A stretch of 10,392 nt of DNA from a bacterium. GTDB lineage: Bacteria > AUK180 > JAQVHJ01. The DNA lies in assembly GCA_028696285.1 (NCBI GenBank), contig JAQVHJ010000045.1, positions 1 through 10,392 on the forward strand, written 5' to 3'. Position numbers and translations under genes: made by a program. The notes under the pieces were generated by a model. That model was not told the DNA's origin and ran no database searches. It saw only the letters and a program-made list of their open reading frames with translations. Shown here one piece after another: positions 1 to 5,186 of the stretch; position 1 is the stretch's first letter; each line of letters opens with the position of its first letter.

Positions 1-78
1 GGCTCTATAATAGTATTGTGCTGTCTCACGGTTATATTCTCGACCGGTGTATGTGTAAACGCGTCGCTCCGCTTGCAT
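1..78 (-). pseudogene. Rhs core fragment, cut by left window edge
   Basis: Minus-strand translation from the ATG at 78 gives MQAERR followed by VYTYTGREYNRETAQYYYRA, which is the conserved 'YTGREYNRETxQYYYRAR' motif of the Rhs core seen at about 5690-5750 in the full-length protein. Homology starts at about position 57. The first six codons come from unrelated flanking DNA, and there is no Shine-Dalgarno sequence upstream of the ATG. The frame stays open to the edge, so a further tip may follow outside the window. Its DNA resembles the main gene (ggctctataatagtattgtgctgt is shared apart from its continuation) more than the two orphan copies. I read it as the next displaced Rhs cassette, probably not translated on its own. 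Confidence 0.75.
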
Positions 79-87
79 TGTAAAAGT

Positions 88-118
88 AAAATTGAACATT
101 GAAAATTGAAAATTGTTC
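88..118. repeat. Short A/T-rich 'ttgaaaatt' iterated sequence
   Basis: The segment iterates 'ttgaacattgaaaattgaaaattg'-like words, with attgaaaattgaaaattg as its core. Related 'ttttcaat' words on the opposite strand occur at 2730-2760 and 2884-2915, in each case beside broken Rhs sequence or the ctctgcg repeat. It looks like low-complexity intergenic filler that marks cassette edges; no function is visible. Confidence 0.45.
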
Positions 119-249
119 TTGCTGTCATATTCAATCGATGCATGCTGGTTCACAAGGATTCCATTTTAATTTTAAATTTATTTCCTTAAAATGACACCTA
201 ATAAATTCGCTTCTTTTCATAGAACAAAACATATTTACGTATTTAACAT

Positions 250-516
250 TTATTTAAAATAAACAAAATATCCTAAAATAAAATATATAACAAGCGCAGA
301 TACCATATATAAATATTTTTGTTTGCTTAAAAATTCCTTATTGATTAAACATTTTATAGAATAGATAAAAATTAATATCGATAAAGCTATAAATATATAA
401 AAAATATAATAATTTGTTATATTAATTTTATTAAGTATAAGTATTGATATCATATTTATAATAATAATCAAGGGAGCAATAACACATAAATGATATAATA
501 TTTGATTTTTCTTCAT
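250..516 (-). CDS. Small three-helix membrane protein, candidate immunity protein (orphan)
   Basis: This 88-residue protein has three hydrophobic segments (about residues 7-29, 36-59 and 68-86) joined by short lysine/asparagine-rich loops. It has no signal peptide and no recognised domain. The ATG at 516 is preceded by AGAGG with a suitable gap (521-527), so translation is plausible. It lies downstream of a five-helix membrane gene and is not directly preceded by a toxin tip, unlike the other small membrane genes here. It may be a second protein of the 612-1085 cassette or an immunity gene that has lost its partner. Its middle and last segments resemble those of the 109-residue protein at 4857-5186 (IYSIK-L-NKEFL against FISIKYLENSKSL), although composition alone could cause part of this. 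Function is inferred from context only. Confidence 0.6.
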   Translation of the reverse strand: MKKNQILYHLCVIAPLIIIINMISILILNKINITNYYIFYIFIALSILIFIYSIKCLINKEFLSKQKYLYMVSALVIYFILGYFVYFK

Positions 517-570
517 GACACACCTCTAATCACAATTATCTTTTTGAATATTATTTCCGATTTTTTCAAT

Positions 571-601
571 CATTTTTCATGTTCCCGTTTTCATTGTAAT
601 A
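571..601 (-). pseudogene. Very short Rhs core relic
   Basis: The 20-base word tgttcccgttttcattgtaa (580-599) matches the main gene at 6959-6978 with a single mismatch. On the minus strand it reads YNENGN, a piece of the YDENGNR motif. Its left edge (catttttcat) resembles the left edge of the longer relic at 2904-2985, as if the same broken junction had been copied and then shortened by about 11 bases. It is too short to be certain, but its position just downstream of a small membrane gene matches the other core fragments. Confidence 0.45.
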
Positions 602-611
602 TATAAAATAT

Positions 612-1085
612 TCATAAATATATCCTTCGTAATATTATAAAACTTTGAATAAGCATGTCATATATAAAATATAACGGGATTAGTAATAATATGGAAAATA
701 AATTGATTTTTCTTAAATATTCAACTCGCAATATTTTATTAAAATAGTATAGAGTTTCAAAGAAAATGCCAATGCTTAATACCATCATCATATCTCTTAA
801 GAATATTTTATCTACTATTAATATCAAATCCAATATTAACGAATGAATTAAATAAACAGAAATAATAACCATTATTTTTGCTGAATATTTTGAAAAATGA
901 TTATCATCTACTATAAAAGGTAAAGATAAAAATAAGATCCCTAAAATTAAAAATACTTTTTCTAATATTGCTATATGACCAATATTGCAAAATAATATAT
1001 TTTTCCTTATTAATAAAGAAAAAGTTATAGAAAGTATTGATATTATACAAAACATAATTTTTTTAATCTTTTTATTTTTCTCCAT
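612..1085 (-). CDS. Five-helix membrane protein, candidate immunity to the 1107-2057 tip
   Basis: The 157-residue protein is almost wholly hydrophobic, with about five predicted transmembrane segments (near residues 9-26, 36-59, 70-90, 97-115 and 127-149). Lysine/arginine-rich ends and loops separate them. The ATG at 1085 has GGAG (1094-1097) eight bases upstream, and the gap to the preceding Rhs orphan stop is only 21 bases, so the two are probably co-translated. Its length and its final segment (KINLFSI followed by a hydrophobic run and YD-MLIQ) resemble the 153-residue protein at 3017-3478, which holds the same place behind another Rhs tip. No known family is recognised. An immunity role follows from the usual order of toxin tip then immunity gene in Rhs loci and remains inference. 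Confidence 0.7.
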   Translation of the reverse strand: MEKNKKIKKIMFCIISILSITFSLLIRKNILFCNIGHIAILEKVFLILGILFLSLPFIVDDNHFSKYSAKIMVIISVYLIHSLILDLILIVDKIFLRDMMMVLSIGIFFETLYYFNKILRVEYLRKINLFSILLLIPLYFIYDMLIQSFIILRRIYL

Positions 1086-1106
1086 TCTAATTTCTCCATT
1101 AATTTA

Positions 1107-2057
1107 TTAATCAATATCAATTTCAAAAATTGATATTGATTCGACTTTTCTTTGACAGGAATATCCAATAGCAACTGAAGCGGCTCCAACCAAACCTATT
1201 CCTGTTGCTAAAGGAGTTAAAACGGGATTCTTAGTTGAGAAAACTCCTACAACTGCTGCGCCAGTAAGAATCCATGCTCCATATTCCTGTAAATCTTTTG
1301 CAGCTTCAATATCTTTTTGTTTGTCTTCTTTTGTATTATAATAAATAGTTCCATTTATATTGATGGCACTAGTATTATCATTTATTCCTAAATTGTTTTC
1401 ACTATAATTACTAATAGATTCTCCGCAAATATAATTATCACTTGTATTAAATAATTGTTCTTCATACCCATAAATATCAACATAAATAGTAGGAAGATTC
1501 TTCACATAATTATACCCTGGATATCCTATCGGGTCCTTCCCTGTAAACCTCCCTATCCCGCTCATATATGTCCTGGCACGGTAATAGTATTGATTAATTT
1601 CACGGTTATATTCTCTTCCTGTATAAGTGTAGCGAGTCAGCACCATTGGTTTGGATAGGACATTGGGTTTCTCATCAGTCTCAGTCCAGTCCTGATACCA
1701 GCTTTGATAATATTTGTGGAGAACAATCTTATATGTTTGTGACGTATTTCCGGTTTGTCCGTTGCTATTCACAATTACATCGAAACTGCTTGTTCCTTCT
1801 TCAATGTAATCGGGATTTAAATAGATAACCGCTGATTTTGAATCGTTGATAGAAACATAACCCTTGTCATTCTCTATCTCCACACCTGAAGGTTCTGTAC
1901 TCGTAAATACCGCATATTCAAGGATGGAATTTTCTTCTCCGGAATTGAATAAATCTATATTTAACGTAATTAACCCAGGTTGAACTATATTAATCTCAAA
2001 TGTATTTTCTTCAAGATTATTCACCGCAGAGGGCGCAGAGGACGCAGAGAAAACCAT
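1107..2057 (-). CDS. Orphan Rhs core fragment with alternative C-terminal tip
   Basis: The first ~12 residues (MVFSASSAPSAV) are encoded by the ctctgcg repeat, not by Rhs sequence. Residues ~17-116 form an Ig/BACON-like beta domain matching the one inserted in the full-length Rhs protein (for example GVEIENDKG and PDYIEEGTSSFD). The conserved core end follows at ~140-172 (TRYTYTGREYNRE through GRFTGKDPIG). The remaining ~145 residues are a unique tip: a degenerate VDIYG in place of DPxG, a polar asparagine-rich linker, a charged helix (KQKDIEAAKDLQEYG), and a glycine-rich hydrophobic hairpin at ~259-302 with a short acidic tail. There is no signal peptide. A possible ribosome site AGGAG (2069-2073) sits 11 bases upstream of the ATG, overlapping the stop of the GxxExxY gene. 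It is either a displaced cassette awaiting recombination or a cytoplasmic protein created by the insertion. Confidence 0.75.
   Translation of the reverse strand: MVFSASSAPSAVNNLEENTFEINIVQPGLITLNIDLFNSGEENSILEYAVFTSTEPSGVEIENDKGYVSINDSKSAVIYLNPDYIEEGTSSFDVIVNSNGQTGNTSQTYKIVLHKYYQSWYQDWTETDEKPNVLSKPMVLTRYTYTGREYNREINQYYYRARTYMSGIGRFTGKDPIGYPGYNYVKNLPTIYVDIYGYEEQLFNTSDNYICGESISNYSENNLGINDNTSAININGTIYYNTKEDKQKDIEAAKDLQEYGAWILTGAAVVGVFSTKNPVLTPLATGIGLVGAASVAIGYSCQRKVESISIFEIDID
2007..2021. repeat. 15-bp direct repeat, copy 1
   Basis: ttcttcaagattatt occurs here and, exactly, at 2075-2089, an offset of 68 bases. In this copy it encodes NNLEE of the Rhs orphan, at the point where Rhs homology stops. 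In the other copy it encodes the last residues of the GxxExxY protein (VNNLEE then stop). The two copies flank one arm of the inverted repeat, as an insertion or slippage duplication would. Confidence 0.7.
2015..2051 (+). repeat. ctctgcg-type repeat, copy A (left inverted arm)
   Basis: A 37-base arm begins gattattcaccgcagag and continues with ggcgcagaggacgcagagaa. Its reverse complement matches 2779-2815 with one mismatch over all 37 bases, and the 32-base core matches 2571-2602 with two mismatches. Read on the minus strand, it supplies the ATG neighbourhood and first dozen codons of the 1107-2057 gene. Such nine-base-periodic 'cctctgcgt' repeats are known beside GxxExxY genes in many genomes; that last point is general knowledge. 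Confidence 0.85.
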
Positions 2058-2071
2058 TTAATTAATAACTC

Positions 2072-2455
2072 CTATTCTTCAAGATTATTTACTATCCTTT
2101 TTATGCCTTTAAGTAATATTTCCTTATTAAAGTTGATCAACAGGCCTATCGGTAACCCGGTTATTTTTAAATAATTCAATAACTGAGCCTCATCTAATGA
2201 TGTCAGTTCCTTAACCGATTTACATTCAACGATAACACTATCCTCTACATAAAAATCACACCTGAAACCAAGCTCAAGGTAAATCTCATCGTATTTCACC
2301 GGTAATCCCTTTTCTCTCTCAAATTTCAAACCTATCTTCTTCATTTCATATTCAAGCGCTGCCTGGTAAACAGATTCAAGAAATCCTGCGCCAAGCTTCT
2401 TATGCACATCTATTGCGCAACCTATGATCCTTTCAGTCAACTCATTTAATTGCAT
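2072..2455 (-). CDS. GxxExxY protein (PD-(D/E)XK nuclease-like family)
   Basis: The 127-residue product carries the family signature GFLESVY at about residues 22-28, after the typical entry ELTERIIGCAIDVHKKLGAG. A PD-(D/E)XK-like core follows: RCDFYVED, then VIVECKSV with the E-x-K pair, then LDEAQLLNYLK-TG and GLLINFN. The family is often annotated as of unknown function and is predicted to be nuclease-like, so a DNA role is inference. An upstream in-frame TTG at 2467 would add four residues. I choose the ATG at 2455 because the family normally begins a few residues before the EL--RIIG segment, although no strong ribosome site precedes either. The gene lies inside inverted copies of the ctctgcg repeat and within a broken Rhs cassette, so it looks like a mobile or passively moved insert. 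Confidence 0.88.
   Translation of the reverse strand: MQLNELTERIIGCAIDVHKKLGAGFLESVYQAALEYEMKKIGLKFEREKGLPVKYDEIYLELGFRCDFYVEDSVIVECKSVKELTSLDEAQLLNYLKITGLPIGLLINFNKEILLKGIKRIVNNLEE
2075..2089. repeat. 15-bp direct repeat, copy 2
   Basis: This is an exact copy of 2007-2021, here forming the last codons of the GxxExxY gene. The match continues imperfectly for three more bases (two of three identical). Confidence 0.7.
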
Positions 2456-2570
2456 ATAACTAACCAAATCCTATTTTACCTTTTTTCCTCTGCAGACACT
2501 GCAGGCAATTCACACTCAACCGATTCTTGGTTCAGCATATCAGAATAACCTAAAATCAAATAATTAATTC

Positions 2571-2602
2571 TTCTCTGCGACCTCTGCGTCCTCTGCGGTG
2601 AA
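2571..2602 (-). repeat. ctctgcg-type repeat, copy B
   Basis: A 32-base copy runs from ttctctgcgacc to ctgcggtgaa, inverted relative to copy A with two mismatches. Together with copy A it brackets the GxxExxY gene. Confidence 0.85.
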
Positions 2603-2778
2603 AAACACACTCAACTGATTGTCAAGTATCACTCGATTCCTGGTTCTAAGTACCGCAAGATAAAAGAACTATATTCCCAATTTTCCCCGATTTCGTGGTA
2701 TCTTCATCGGGACTACTCGCTGTTTAATCTTAAGCTCGAAGCATTTTTCAATCTTAAATCTTAAATGCGAAGCGGTTC

Positions 2779-2815
2779 TTCTCTGCGTCCTCTGCGTCCT
2801 CTGCGGTGAATAATC
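2779..2815 (-). repeat. ctctgcg-type repeat, copy C (right inverted arm)
   Basis: This copy is inverted relative to copy A. The match extends beyond the shared 32-base core into the flank (taatc pairing with gatta at 2015-2019), giving 37 bases with one mismatch. Copy C, rather than copy B, is therefore the best partner of copy A and may mark the true outer end of the inserted segment. Confidence 0.85.
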
Positions 2816-2903
2816 ACATTCATACGCTCTTTAAGTACCATCCGGTTAAAACGTCTGCATCATCCGCAGATAAGCTATATTCCCAATTTTCAATCTACAA
2901 TCT

Positions 2904-2985
2904 TCATTTTTCAATATCTATCCTGTTCCCGTTTTCATCGTAATTATAACTGTAGCTCGATATCATTATATCAAAATTATAATCG
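2904..2985 (-). pseudogene. Rhs YD-repeat relic
   Basis: Bases 2921-2970 match 6957-7006 of the full-length Rhs gene at about 46 of 50 positions. The minus-strand reading is FDYNFDIMISSYSYNYDENGNR, interrupted here for length; the corresponding main-protein segment is IMISSYSYDYDENGNR. A stop follows within a few codons (TGA at 2904-2906) and another precedes it. It is therefore a dead fragment from the middle of the YD shell, far upstream of the tip region, lying just downstream of the 3017-3478 membrane gene. Confidence 0.8.
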
Positions 2986-3016
2986 AATTTTTAATAATCA
3001 ATTAAATAATTGCTTT

Positions 3017-3478
3017 TTATTTAGTATTCAGAATTTTAATAATAATATCTAACATATATAATATATTAAATATAAATATTGATATAAAAGAAATGCTAAA
3101 TAGATTTATTTTTATTATTTTTTCTTTATTTTTAATAAAATACATTAATAATAATAAATTCTGAAAAAACATTACTAGAAATAAATTATAAATTATTAAT
3201 ACATAATTTGGGAAATATTCAAATTTATAATTTAGTATTAAATATGAAAAAAACATTAAATATGAAAATGAAGCTCGTGTCATTTCATCTTTTATTTCTT
3301 CATTAAATATCATTTTATTTAAAAATGCTATCATTAATAAAATATAAATATTATAGTAGTTTAATTTAATGTTTATTTCTTCTAATTTATTCAATAATAA
3401 AATCTGAATAACATTAATTATAACTATAATAATAAATATAGAAAATAATATTTTAATTGAATTATATTTTTTAATCAT
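3017..3478 (-). CDS. Five-helix membrane protein, candidate immunity to the 3471-4823 tip
   Basis: The 153-residue product is dominated by hydrophobic segments (near residues 8-29, 42-58, 70-84, 90-114 and 124-148) with a charged loop, NEEIKDEMTR, after the second. The ATG at 3478 overlaps the stop of the preceding Rhs orphan (AATGATTAA, 8-base overlap). A perfect AGGAGG at 3487-3492 stands eight bases upstream, so this gene is equipped for strong translation even if the Rhs fragment ahead of it is poorly translated. It resembles the 157-residue protein at 612-1085 in length, number of helices and the KINLFSI entry to the last helix. There is no recognised family. The immunity role is inferred from its place directly behind a toxin-like tip. 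Confidence 0.72.
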   Translation of the reverse strand: MIKKYNSIKILFSIFIIIVIINVIQILLLNKLEEINIKLNYYNIYILLMIAFLNKMIFNEEIKDEMTRASFSYLMFFSYLILNYKFEYFPNYVLIIYNLFLVMFFQNLLLLMYFIKNKEKIIKINLFSISFISIFIFNILYMLDIIIKILNTK

Positions 3479-4823
3479 TTTTTGTACCTCCTAAGGCTTC
3501 TCCTAGTTGAATATGAAATTTTCCCTGCTGATTAGCTGCCCATCCTGTCAATCCAGCGACTAAACCTCCGACAGCAAAACTTGTAGAAAATCCCCAATTT
3601 GCAGGATATGGAAGAAACAGAGAACAAACTCCACCTATTGTACATAATAATGCGATGTTATTACATTTAGTTGCATAGTTCATTTCACTTTTTCCAAGTT
3701 CAATTAAAAACTTTCCCACTTCATTTTTTACATCTTTTCCACTATAATCGTTAAAATATATTGAATTATTGTAGACATAAATATATAAATTCATTTTATT
3801 ATTTAAATTTAAAAGTAAATAAAATAATAGTGAATTACTATTCAAGTATTTAAATCTCTCATCATCGGGTTGCCATGTCCATGGATCCTTCCCCGTAAAT
3901 CTCCCTATTGACGATATATATGTCCTTGCACGGTAATAGTATTGACCTGTTTCTCGGTTATACTCTCGACCGGTATAAGTGTACCGAGTCAGCACCATCG
4001 GTTTTTGTAAAACAGTTTTTACTTCATCTTCTACATCGTACCATTCCTGATAAACGGTTCCGTAATCTTTGTGAATTATTATGTTATAAGACATTGAACC
4101 GTTATTGGAGTTTACTGTACAATTGAAAACATGATCCCCCTCCGAGAAATAATCTCCGTAAATGTTTATCTTTACATTGGAACTGTCGTTTACGGTAATA
4201 TTCCCATAACCTTCATTTATATATACCCCGGCTGGACGCGTATCATAAAATACGGAATATTCCAATATACTGTTCTCTTCACCGATGTTCATTACGTTAA
4301 TATTTAGAACAGCAGTGTTATTAACTGAATCCAATGTTATCTCAAACGTATCTTCATCCACACTCATATCCACCGCTCCTTGAACCTCGCCTTTCTCGGT
4401 ATATAACTCAGGATTGATATTTTTCATTGTTCCCCAAGCATCGTAGTCGAATTTCTGGAGTATGTTGCCATTCTCGTCACAAAGCTGACGAGTTGAACCG
4501 AGGGCATCGGAATAATAATACCGCCACTGCTGTGTCTCATAATCATAATCAACCAGAACTTCATCTATGCTCGAACCTCTGAAATAGATCTTCTTCAGAT
4601 TCCAGTTAGTATCGTAATCCCTTACAGCATCATCGAAATCGTACAGGTAGTTCTCCTCCTCTTCACCTATCTGATATCCATCCCAGTACTTTGTACGCTT
4701 GCTCAATCTCTCCCCATCCTCGGAGAAGTTATAGTATGCCTCAAAACCCATTGGATCCCAGGCCGAATTCATCTGGTTATTGTAGTTATAACCGAAATAT
4801 TTTTTAACAAAAAATTTACACAT
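3471..4823 (-). CDS. Orphan Rhs core fragment with alternative C-terminal tip
   Basis: From residue 8 onward this 450-residue frame copies the end of the full-length Rhs protein: KY-GYNYNNQMNSAWDP, the core DALGSTRQLCDENGNILQKFDYDAWG, an Ig/BACON-like domain (~154-251), and TRYTYTGREYNRETGQYYYRAR to GRFTGKDPWTWQPDDER (~285-322). The last ~128 residues are a new tip: an asparagine-rich linker with YNNSIYFNDYSGKD (degenerate DPxG), a charged helix, then a hydrophobic glycine-rich hairpin at ~388-433 and a polar end. Homology to the main gene begins at about 4802. The seven residues before it come from unrelated A/T-rich DNA, with no signal peptide and no convincing ribosome site before the ATG at 4823. 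It is most likely a displaced C-terminal cassette rather than an independently made toxin, although the frame is intact throughout. Confidence 0.8.
   Translation of the reverse strand: MCKFFVKKYFGYNYNNQMNSAWDPMGFEAYYNFSEDGERLSKRTKYWDGYQIGEEEENYLYDFDDAVRDYDTNWNLKKIYFRGSSIDEVLVDYDYETQQWRYYYSDALGSTRQLCDENGNILQKFDYDAWGTMKNINPELYTEKGEVQGAVDMSVDEDTFEITLDSVNNTAVLNINVMNIGEENSILEYSVFYDTRPAGVYINEGYGNITVNDSSNVKINIYGDYFSEGDHVFNCTVNSNNGSMSYNIIIHKDYGTVYQEWYDVEDEVKTVLQKPMVLTRYTYTGREYNRETGQYYYRARTYISSIGRFTGKDPWTWQPDDERFKYLNSNSLLFYLLLNLNNKMNLYIYVYNNSIYFNDYSGKDVKNEVGKFLIELGKSEMNYATKCNNIALLCTIGGVCSLFLPYPANWGFSTSFAVGGLVAGLTGWAANQQGKFHIQLGEALGGTKND
4399..4526. repeat. 128-bp perfectly repeated core block, copy 1
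   Basis: By eye this block is identical to 6164-6291 over 128 bases. It covers the Rhs core motif from YYSDALGS to the segment just before the Ig-like domain. Flanking coding DNA of the same two copies differs at many positions. This is the kind of tract that supports recombination between the expressed gene and a displaced cassette. Confidence 0.85.
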
Positions 4824-4856
4824 TCTTTTGTATACTTTATTTTAATTTAAATAAAA

Positions 4857-5186
4857 TCATAAATAAAAAATATTTAATATACTAATCGTCATTATTATTA
4901 AAAGATATATAACAACAAAATATAATAAAATATTACTTATGATATTTAATAATGATTTTGAATTTTCTAAATATTTAATTGATATAAACATTATTATAGA
5001 ATAAGCTATATTAGTTATTACTAAAAAAAATAAAAAATATCTATTTAACATAATATTAAAATTAAATGAAATTAATATTCCAAATATTATTCCTGAATTC
5101 CCAATTATCAATATATTTATATTTTTTATGATCTTATCAATATTATCACGAAACTTTTCATTTACAGTGTTTTCGAATATTTTCAT
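4857..5186 (-). CDS. Small three-helix membrane protein, candidate immunity to the full-length Rhs tip
   Basis: The 109-residue product starts with a polar, charged segment (residues 1-23) followed by three hydrophobic helices (about 24-46, 50-73 and 79-107). Its ATG at 5186 lies inside the end of the Rhs gene (29-base overlap, different frame). GGAGG at 5196-5200 lies nine bases upstream, itself within the Rhs coding sequence, so expression is coupled to the toxin gene. This tight overlap at the 3' end of an Rhs gene is the usual place for an immunity gene. The sequence matches no family I recognise. The membrane location fits a tip that would act on the membrane, but specificity is inference. 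Base composition is far richer in A/T than the Rhs shell. Confidence 0.75.
   Translation of the reverse strand: MKIFENTVNEKFRDNIDKIIKNINILIIGNSGIIFGILISFNFNIMLNRYFLFFLVITNIAYSIIMFISIKYLENSKSLLNIISNILLYFVVIYLLIIMTISILNIFYL

Larger units (their letters stand above)
2468..3016. other. Gene-free stretch with repeats and Rhs relic
   Basis: No credible gene lies in this 549-base stretch on either strand. It holds two copies of the ctctgcg repeat (2571-2602 and 2779-2815). It also holds a diverged duplication in which each of those repeats is followed, in the same order, by taagtacc (2647-2654 and 2832-2839) and ctatattcccaatttt (2669-2684 and 2875-2890), with unequal spacing. Short 'ttcaatcttaaat' low-complexity words and a relic of Rhs core at the right end complete it. 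A palindromic ctgcagacactgcag lies at 2492-2506. The region reads as debris of repeated insertion and deletion between two cassettes. Confidence 0.7.

Noticed and set aside
131..220. Minus-strand 29-codon frame (MKRSEFIRCHFKEI...CEPACID)
   Set aside because: It has no ribosome site, no similarity I recognise and a length expected by chance in this region; it could be a tip remnant but cannot be supported.
2456..2467. TTG start for the GxxExxY gene
   Set aside because: The ATG four codons later aligns with the usual family start, and no ribosome site favours the TTG.
2015..2815. Insertion sequence with its own transposase
   Set aside because: The segment has inverted ends but the only gene is GxxExxY, which has no transposase motif; autonomous transposition cannot be claimed.
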